A stretch of 45,806 nt of DNA from the NCBI RefSeq assembly GCF_000719265.1, contig NZ_JOFL01000037.1:1-45806 (forward strand), read 5' to 3'. The notes beneath the pieces were generated by a model that saw only the letters and a program-made list of their open reading frames with translations, searched no databases and had not been told where the DNA came from. Shown one piece after another: positions 40,756-45,806 of the stretch (position 1 is the first letter of the stretch; every line of letters starts with the position of its first letter). Source of the stretch: Streptomyces roseoverticillatus. GTDB lineage: Bacteria > Actinomycetota > Actinomycetes > Streptomycetales > Streptomycetaceae. The translations under genes and the position numbers were made by a program.

Positions 40756-42276
40756 ATGAGACGCATGCGGCGGCGCGACCTGCTCAGAACGGCGACGGCC
40801 ACGGCTGTCGCGGGGGCGGCGGGCGTGCCTACGCTCGATACTGTGACGTTCGCGCGCGGCGCCGGTGCGCCGGCGGTGACCCGCACGGTCTCCGGGCGGC
40901 TGCCGGCCGGAGCCCCCGACTACGTGTACCTGCCCGTGGAAGTGCCGCCCGGCGTGCGCGAGATCGCCGTCGCCTACACGTACGACCGGCCGGCCGTGCC
41001 CGCCGGCACGCAGGGCAACGCCTGCGACATCGGCATCTTCGACGAGCGCGGCACGGCGCTGGGCGGTGCGGGCTTCCGCGGCTGGTCGGGAGGCGCGCGG
41101 ACGGAGTTCGCGATCAGCGCCGAGCAGGCCACCCCCGGCTATCTGCCGGGGCCGGTGCGCCCCGGCACCTGGCACGTGGTCCTGGGCCCGTACACGGTCG
41201 CGCCGCAGGGCCTGGCGTACGAGGTGACGGTGACGCTGCGGTACGGGACGGCGCCGTCCGGCGCGACCCCGCGGCCGGTGTACCCGCCGCAGCGCGCCCG
41301 GGGCCGCGGCCGCGCCTGGTACCGGGGCGACAACCACCTGCACAGCGTCCACTCCGACGGCAAGCGCACCCCCGCCGAGATCGCCGCCGCGGCCCGCGCC
41401 GCCGGGCTGGACTGGATCACGACCACCGAGCACAACACGACGTCGGCGCACGCGGCCTGGGAGGGCCTGTGGGGCGACGACCTCCTCATCCTCACGGGAG
41501 AGGAGGTCACCACGCGCAACGGCCACGTCGTCGCCCTCGGCACGGACCCCGGCACCTTCGTCGACTGGCGCTACCGCGCCCGCGACGGCGCGTTCGGCCG
41601 CTTCGCGCGCCGGATCCGGCAGGCGGGCGGCCTGGTCGTCCCCGCCCACCCGTACGGCACCTGCGTCGGCTGCAACTGGAAGTACGGCTTCGAGGACGCG
41701 GACGCGGTCGAGGTGTGGAACGGCCCCTACACCCCGGACGACGAGGTCGCGGTAGCGGCGTGGGACGCGATGCTGGTGGCAGCAGTACGTGACGACCATC
41801 GTTGGCTGCCCGCCATGGGGAACAGCGATGCGCACCGTGAGCCGCAGGTGGTAGGTCTCCCCCAGACGGTGGTCCTGGCGGACGACCTCTCACGGCAAGC
41901 CCTGCAGGCGGGCATCCGGGCGGGCCGGAGCTGGATCGCGGAGTCGTCGGGGGTGAAGCTGTCCTTCGAGGTCACGGGAGGACGCGGCCGGCACGCGGGC
42001 ATCGGCGAACGGCTGGAGGCGGGACGGGACACCCCGGTGACGGCCCGGCTGGAGGTCTCGGGCGTGCCGGAACGCTGCACCGCGACCTTCGTGACGGACC
42101 AGGGCCCCCTCTTCACCACACCCGTCCGCGCCGGAGCGATCGAGTGGCGGACGACGCCGTCGTACGCGGCGTACGTACGGGCAGAGGTGCGACGCCCGGC
42201 GGCGGACGGCGGGGCGCCGGGGGTGCCGGGGCCGATGGTGGCGATGACGAACCCGGTGTTCCTGGGCGAGAAGTAA
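40756..42276 (+). CDS. Tat-exported PHP-domain metallohydrolase (CehA/McbA-like)
   Basis: A 506-residue protein. It begins with a twin-arginine signal (MRRMRRRDLLRTATATAVAG), so it is folded and metal-loaded before export. Residues 45-180 are a beta-rich domain. The PHP domain follows: GDNHLHSVHSDG with H194 and H196, TTTEHNTTSAH, GEEVTTRNGHVVALG, VPAHPYG and GNSDAHRE, giving a full set of metal ligands. CehA/McbA relatives hydrolyse carbamates and phosphoesters; the natural substrate here is unknown. The C-terminal 100 residues are beta-rich. ATG 40756 has GGGAGGA upstream. It is divergent from the LLM gene. Confidence 0.9.
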   Translation: MRRMRRRDLLRTATATAVAGAAGVPTLDTVTFARGAGAPAVTRTVSGRLPAGAPDYVYLPVEVPPGVREIAVAYTYDRPAVPAGTQGNACDIGIFDERGTALGGAGFRGWSGGARTEFAISAEQATPGYLPGPVRPGTWHVVLGPYTVAPQGLAYEVTVTLRYGTAPSGATPRPVYPPQRARGRGRAWYRGDNHLHSVHSDGKRTPAEIAAAARAAGLDWITTTEHNTTSAHAAWEGLWGDDLLILTGEEVTTRNGHVVALGTDPGTFVDWRYRARDGAFGRFARRIRQAGGLVVPAHPYGTCVGCNWKYGFEDADAVEVWNGPYTPDDEVAVAAWDAMLVAAVRDDHRWLPAMGNSDAHREPQVVGLPQTVVLADDLSRQALQAGIRAGRSWIAESSGVKLSFEVTGGRGRHAGIGERLEAGRDTPVTARLEVSGVPERCTATFVTDQGPLFTTPVRAGAIEWRTTPSYAAYVRAEVRRPAADGGAPGVPGPMVAMTNPVFLGEK

Positions 42277-42382
42277 GAAGGGCGGGCCGTTTCACCCCTT
42301 GGGGCGGTTTACGGGTAACGGTCATGGTCCGGTGCAAGCCATCTCTCCACGCACTCAACGCGTGCAGGGAGAGGGGACCGTC

Positions 42383-42886
42383 TTGCCTGATCGTCTGCCC
42401 AGAGTTCTGACCCTCGTCGCCTTCCTGGTGGGCGTGGGGGTGATCACCGGTGCGGCCATGGTGCCGGCGGCACCGTTCGACACGATGGCAGCGTCGGCCA
42501 GAATCGCCGAGACGACCGACCGGCCGGCGGCCCGCCCCGGGGACACGGTCCGCTACACCGTGACGGTGACCAACACCGGCACCACCGGCATCACGGGTGC
42601 GGCGATCACCGACGACCTGTCGGGCGTGGTGGACGACGCGACGATCCTCCCCGCCTCCGTCTCGGCCGACACCGGCAAGGCCTCGTTCGCCGCCCCCGAG
42701 CTCACGTGGCGGGGCGACCTGCCCTCGGGCGCGAAGGCCACGATCAGCTACTCGGTACGGGTGAACGACCCGCCGTCGGGCGACGCCCGCCTGACCAACA
42801 AGGTCACGTCCGCCGCGCCCGGCAACAACTGCCCTGCGGGCACCGCCGACCCGGCCTGCGCGACGACTACACCTGTGACGCGCTAG
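42383..42886 (+). CDS. Secreted DUF11-like domain protein
   Basis: A 167-residue protein with a signal peptide or membrane anchor (VLTLVAFLVGVGVITGAAMV) and one beta-sandwich domain of DUF11 type: ETTDRPAARPGDTVRYTVTV, TNTGTTGITGAAITDDLSGV and YSVRVNDPP. DUF11 domains occur in cell-surface proteins, often with isopeptide bonds. Two Cys near the C-terminus (NNCPAGTADPAC) may form a disulfide. I chose the TTG at 42383 because GGGAGAGGGG lies 6-10 nt upstream and the signal peptide then begins correctly; an ATG at 42299 would add 28 polar residues. The stop shares a CTAG with the convergent small ORF. Confidence 0.72.
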   Translation: MPDRLPRVLTLVAFLVGVGVITGAAMVPAAPFDTMAASARIAETTDRPAARPGDTVRYTVTVTNTGTTGITGAAITDDLSGVVDDATILPASVSADTGKASFAAPELTWRGDLPSGAKATISYSVRVNDPPSGDARLTNKVTSAAPGNNCPAGTADPACATTTPVTR

Positions 42887-43143
42887 CGGGCGGGGGCGCC
42901 ACAGGTACAGCCTGGCGGGGGCATGAGCGCGGGCGGCCCCCCGGTGTGCGGCACCGGGACCACCTCCATGCGCAGGGTGAGCCGGTGAAGGGACTCGCCA
43001 AGGAAGCCGGGGTCCGCGTAGCGCGCCCGGACGACGGCGTGGGCCCGGCGCCGGCTCGGCCAGAGAGCACGCACGGGCCGGGAGAACTGGCCGTACAGAA
43101 ACCACCACGTGCGGAGACGGCCCCAAGGCCGGGCGGCCCTCAC
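42883..43143 (-). CDS. Small Arg/Trp-rich protein coupled to the DUF6415-type gene
   Basis: An 86-residue protein, MRAARPWGRLRTWWFLYGQF followed by RPVRALWPSRRRAHAVVRARYADPGF, basic with several Trp and ending PPPGCTCGAPAR. Its GTG start overlaps the stop of the upstream DUF6415-type gene (GTGA), the coupling typical of real genes in this genome. I do not recognise the family. The CxC end could bind metal. Its stop codon shares the CTAG palindrome with the stop of the convergent DUF11-like gene. Confidence 0.6.
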   Translation of the reverse strand: MRAARPWGRLRTWWFLYGQFSRPVRALWPSRRRAHAVVRARYADPGFLGESLHRLTLRMEVVPVPHTGGPPALMPPPGCTCGAPAR

Positions 43144-43490
43144 TTCAGCCCTCGCCGGAGGTCACGGAGCTCCTTGGCCACCAGCCCGAGGCCCCGCGCG
43201 TACGTGACAGCCGACGTGTAGCCGTCCCCGGGCCCCAGCCCGAGCCGGTGCCGCGCCTCGCGAACGACGGCGAGGGCCTCCTCGCGCGTGTCCCCTTCCA
43301 GTGCGGCGGTCGCCTCGCCGATGTAGGCCCGGAGCCGCTGGGTGATGGCCCCCACCTGACTGGGCGCGGGGAGCCAGCGGTCCATGGCGATGGCGGCGCG
43401 GATCACCGCGTCGAGCCCGGTTCCCTTGGCCGGCGGGAGTGCGTAGGTGAGGCCACCGCCGGTGTAGGCGGTGCGGGGGAATGGAGGCAT
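43140..43490 (-). CDS. DUF6415-type protein
   Basis: A 116-residue helical protein matching the Streptomyces family DUF6415, which is annotated as natural product biosynthesis related but has no known activity. Recognisable parts are IRAAIAMDRWLPAPSQVGAI and YIGEATAALEGD with REARHRLGLGPGDGYTSAVT at the C-terminal side. ATG 43490 has AAGGAG upstream. It is divergent from the second XRE/DUF397 pair, an arrangement often seen for this family, so that regulator may control it. Confidence 0.75.
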   Translation of the reverse strand: MPPFPRTAYTGGGLTYALPPAKGTGLDAVIRAAIAMDRWLPAPSQVGAITQRLRAYIGEATAALEGDTREEALAVVREARHRLGLGPGDGYTSAVTYARGLGLVAKELRDLRRGLK

Positions 43491-43709
43491 GACGGCTCCT
43501 TCGCGAGCGCGGTGGGGGGTGTCATCCGGGGTTCCCGGCGACGCAACCAGCGTTCCGCAGCAGCTACGGCACCCGCAAGCGCATCGGCAGAAGGCCGCTC
43601 ACATTGGCATATGACAAACCTCCAACAAGGCTTGCTCATGGCGGTACAGGGAATGGAAGACTGCCAACAGGTCCGATCTGAGGCCCAACATGGCTTCGCC
43701 GAGGACCAA

Positions 43710-43751
43710 CAGAGGCACGCCGACGGGGTACAGAGGTACGCCGACGGGGAA
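43710..43751. repeat. Two 21-bp direct repeats before the second XRE gene
   Basis: CAGAGGCACGCCGACGGGGTA (43710) is followed at once by a copy with two changes (43731). They lie 22-63 bp before the chosen GTG start. The frame through them is open, so they could also code for seven-residue repeats if translation began at the ATG at 43611. Confidence 0.7.
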
Positions 43752-43772
43752 CAGCACCAGGAGGGCTCAAGG

Positions 43773-44642
43773 GTGGCAGCGCGACGCGGTCCGACGTTCA
43801 GAAGGCGGGAGCTAGGCAAGGAACTGCGGCGCCTCCGAGAGAAACACGGAATCAGCGTGAAGGACGCGGCTGCGCACATCGAGAGCTCCGAGACCAAGCT
43901 CAACCGGGTGGAAACCGGGCAGAACCAGCTCCCGCGTGTCCGAGATCTGACGGACCTGCTGGACCTGTACAACGTCACAGACCGCGCCAACCGCGAAGTA
44001 CTGCTCACGCTCCACCGTGACTCGCTCAGCAAGGACTGGTACAGGCCCTACCAGAACGTCATGCCGTCCGGTACGACGATGTACGTCGGGCTCGAGTCCG
44101 ACGCCCGCACGATGCGCGCCTGGCATTCCCGGGTGGTTTTCGGTCTCCTGCAGACCGAGAGCTACGCCCGGGCCCTGTTCATGACAGCGAAGCACGTAGA
44201 GGAGAGGACGAGTGAGTTCGTTGACGAATCCGTAGCCCTACGAATGGAGCGAAAAGCCATCCTCACATGCGAAGACCCGGTGGAACTGCGGGTGATTCTG
44301 GATGAGGCAGCGCTGCGTCGGATGGTCGGCAACCCGGCCGTCATGCGTGAGCAGTACGCGGAGATCGAGCGTGTGGCCGCACTCGACCATGTGACGGTCC
44401 AGATCATTCCTCTCTCTCGCAGCACCTTCCGAGCCGCAGCGAACTTCGTACTGCTGGAGTTCGACTACAACCTTGATCCGGTTGTCATGGAGGAAGGACC
44501 TGCAGTCATGACGGTGTCCGACAGGAAGCGCGAGGTTGGCAAGTACGGCCGGCGGTTCGACGCGATGCGCGACGGTGCGCTGGCCCCGGCCCAAACGGCT
44601 GAGTTTCTGCACCGTCTAGCAAGAGAGATCGATGACCATTAA
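43773..44642 (+). CDS. XRE-family regulator, second Scr1/WhiJ-type copy
   Basis: A 289-residue protein with an N-terminal helix-turn-helix (about 12-66: LGKELRRLREKHGISVKDAA, ESSETKLNRVETGQNQL) and the same C-terminal domain as the regulator at 32556 (GTTMYVGLESDARTMRAWHS, VVFGLLQTESYARAL, ALRRMVGNPAVM, NFVLLEF). I chose the GTG at 43773, with AGGAGGG 8 nt upstream, because it gives the normal length; the frame stays open to an ATG at 43611 through a repeat-bearing stretch of 54 residues. It overlaps the following DUF397 gene by 11 bp, so the two are coupled. The likely role is DNA binding controlled by the DUF397 partner. Confidence 0.88.
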   Translation: MAARRGPTFRRRELGKELRRLREKHGISVKDAAAHIESSETKLNRVETGQNQLPRVRDLTDLLDLYNVTDRANREVLLTLHRDSLSKDWYRPYQNVMPSGTTMYVGLESDARTMRAWHSRVVFGLLQTESYARALFMTAKHVEERTSEFVDESVALRMERKAILTCEDPVELRVILDEAALRRMVGNPAVMREQYAEIERVAALDHVTVQIIPLSRSTFRAAANFVLLEFDYNLDPVVMEEGPAVMTVSDRKREVGKYGRRFDAMRDGALAPAQTAEFLHRLAREIDDH

Positions 44643-44862
44643 CGCCTACCTCATGGCCCTCGAAGTGGCCGACGAAACAGCCTGGTTCAAGTCCTCGCAC
44701 AGCGATCAGGACAACGGCGGCGGCTGCATATCGGTCGCAGTGCTGACCGACCGCATCGGCGTGCGCGACTCCAAGCAGGAGAACGGACCGGCCTTCGTGA
44801 CACCGACCGCGGCGTGGTCGTCCTTCATCCGTGAGGTCAAGTCCGGCCGCTGGTCGTCATAG
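44632..44862 (+). CDS. DUF397 small protein, second copy
   Basis: A 76-residue DUF397 protein: WFKSSHSDQDNGGGCISVAV, IGVRDSKQENGPAFVTPTAAW, SSFIREVKSG. It starts inside the end of the XRE gene, showing translational coupling. Only 66 bp separate its stop from a long tandem repeat array. Confidence 0.9.
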   Translation: MTINAYLMALEVADETAWFKSSHSDQDNGGGCISVAVLTDRIGVRDSKQENGPAFVTPTAAWSSFIREVKSGRWSS

Positions 44863-44928
44863 AGGCAGCCAGTGGGCACAGGTCAGAACAGGCTGGCAGC
44901 GGGGGGGGGGAGGGGTGAGCCCTGTCCT
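44863..44928. other. Spacer with a poly-G run before the repeat array
   Basis: The stretch includes ten consecutive G (44901-44910), prone to slippage. No gene or terminator stem is evident. Confidence 0.5.
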
Positions 44929-45806
44929 CCGGCTGCGGGTGGTGGGTGGTGGTGGTCCCGGCCCGGAAAGCAACCGCCCCAGGCCGTGAACGGCAGATAA
45001 GTGACCCGGGAGGGACAGCCGCTCACCCCAACCGCCCCACCGGCCAGCCCCCACCTCAAGAGGCCCGTTCTCCGGCTGCGGGTGGTGGGCGGTGGCGGAC
45101 CCGGCCCGGAAATCACCCGGCCCGGCGGAGGCGCGGCGTACAAGTGACCCGCGGAGGACGGCCATGCGCCCCAGACACCCCACAGAGCAGCCGCTGCCTG
45201 ACCAGCCCCACCACCCGAGGGCAGGCAGGGGGCGGTGGTGGCGGCCTCGGGCCGGAAGTCCCCCGCCCCGAAGGCATGCCCGGCGGACAAGTGAGTCGAC
45301 AAGGGCAGCCGCTCACCTCAACCGCCCCGCCGGCCAGCCTCTGTCTCAGGAGCACCGCTGTCCGGCTGCGGGAGGTGGACGGTGGCGGTCCCGGCCCGGA
45401 AAGCAACCGCCCCAGGCCGTGAACGGCGGACAAGCGACCCGGGAGGGACAGCCGCTTACCCCAACCGCCCCACCGGCCAGCCCCCACCTCAAGAGCCCCG
45501 TCTCCCGGCTACAGGCAGGGGGCGGTGATGGTCCCGGGCCGGGAATCAACCGGCCGGGCGGGGCTGCGTGGCGTAGAAGTGGGCTGAAGGTGTCGGCCGC
45601 GTGTCGCAGTAGCCCCACCAAGAGGCCCGCGCCTCACGGGCCCCACCACCCGGCTGCGGGCGGTGTGGGCGGGGGCAGCCGGCCCGGAAGTCACCCGGCC
45701 CGGCGGTCGCGCGCGGCGGACAAGCGAGCCGAAGAAAACAGCCACTCACCCCCGCCACCCCACCGAGCAGCCCCGCCTCAGAAACCCCACCACCCATCCG
45801 CAGGCA
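44929..45806. repeat. Degenerate 143-147 bp tandem repeat array, running off the right edge
   Basis: Six full units and the start of a seventh begin at 44929, 45072, 45215, 45362, 45505, 45650 and 45794 (lengths 143, 143, 147, 143, 145, 144). Shared blocks in order are CCGGCTGCGGG, GGCCCGGAA, GGACAAGTGA, CAGCCGCTCACC and CCCCACC. Units 1 and 4 are nearly identical; units 2 and 6 are alike in the GGAAGTCACCCGGCCCGGCGG part; unit 5 is most diverged. Lengths are not all multiples of three and no frame on either strand stays open through the array, so it is not a coding repeat. No gene is seen in it. Confidence 0.88.

Noticed and set aside
43611..43772. N-terminal extension of the second XRE protein from ATG 43611
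   Set aside because: The frame is open, but the GTG at 43773 has a strong ribosome site and gives the normal family length; the extension includes direct DNA repeats.
44857..45797. Minus-strand frames of 78-139 residues over the right-end array
   Set aside because: Each crosses only part of the array, frames shift between units, and composition is Pro/Gly/Arg-rich frame noise.
44929..45806. CRISPR array
   Set aside because: The whole ~144-bp unit drifts rather than alternating short constant repeats with unrelated spacers, and no cas gene is present.
1..45806. tRNA, rRNA, insertion sequences or phage integrase genes
   Set aside because: No cloverleaf, rRNA core, transposase or integrase motif was seen on either strand.

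Overview
The window is very GC-rich, with strong third-position G/C bias, GTG/TTG starts, GTGA/ATGA stop-start overlaps and several likely leaderless promoters. Together with a Streptomyces-type ESX cluster, FbiC, a class F sortase, two XRE/DUF397 pairs and a DUF6415 gene, this points to a chromosomal segment of Streptomyces or a close relative. All assignments come from reading the sequence; no database search was run.

Layout. 1-6809 is a leftward type VII secretion block: two WXG100-like proteins, a DUF6507-type protein, a 934-residue polymorphic toxin with a PD-(D/E)XK-like C-terminus, an Imm49-like immunity protein, a small membrane protein, EccD, and the start of a Pro-rich protein cut by the window edge. 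6879-9403 holds two tandem paralogous P450s with degenerate I-helix motifs, divergent from an Mrr nuclease-TerD fusion (9656-11758). recQ follows (11930-13861), then a questin-oxidase-like gene divergent from its probable MarR repressor (14051-15754). A class F sortase and a secreted membrane-anchored protein (15756-17408) are divergent from a four-gene rightward cassette (17845-26096): trypsin-like protease, PknG-like kinase, VWA protein, and a membrane protein with a solute-binding-like domain. 26112-31136 (leftward) carries a GT-C-like membrane protein and a D,D-carboxypeptidase with a very long repetitive N-terminus. 31398-33836 has a GPP34 protein and the first XRE/DUF397 pair. 34039-40501 (leftward) has an ADP-ribosylglycohydrolase, a membrane protein with a repetitive Pro-rich cytoplasmic tail, FbiC and an F420-dependent LLM oxidoreductase. 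40756-42886 has a Tat-exported PHP hydrolase and a small DUF11-like protein. The right end has a DUF6415-type gene with a coupled small ORF (leftward) divergent from the second XRE/DUF397 pair.

How genes may work together. The ESX block supplies secretion machinery, cargo and matching immunity. The protease-kinase-VWA-binding-protein cassette is translationally coupled and looks like one envelope-sensing or conflict-type system; it is the best candidate here for an undescribed multi-protein system. FbiC makes the F420 chromophore precursor used by the neighbouring LLM enzyme family. Two membrane proteins (carboxypeptidase and 35184-36410) carry repeated Ala-Thr-x-[Val/Phe] motifs in cytoplasmic tails that could be kinase/FHA sites.

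Non-coding structure is unusually rich: a 143-147 bp degenerate tandem array running off the right edge (44929-45806), nineteen 12-bp repeats abutting the LLM stop codon (39416-39641), four 26-bp repeats upstream of recQ, and several perfect 12-18 bp inverted repeats serving as terminators or candidate operators.
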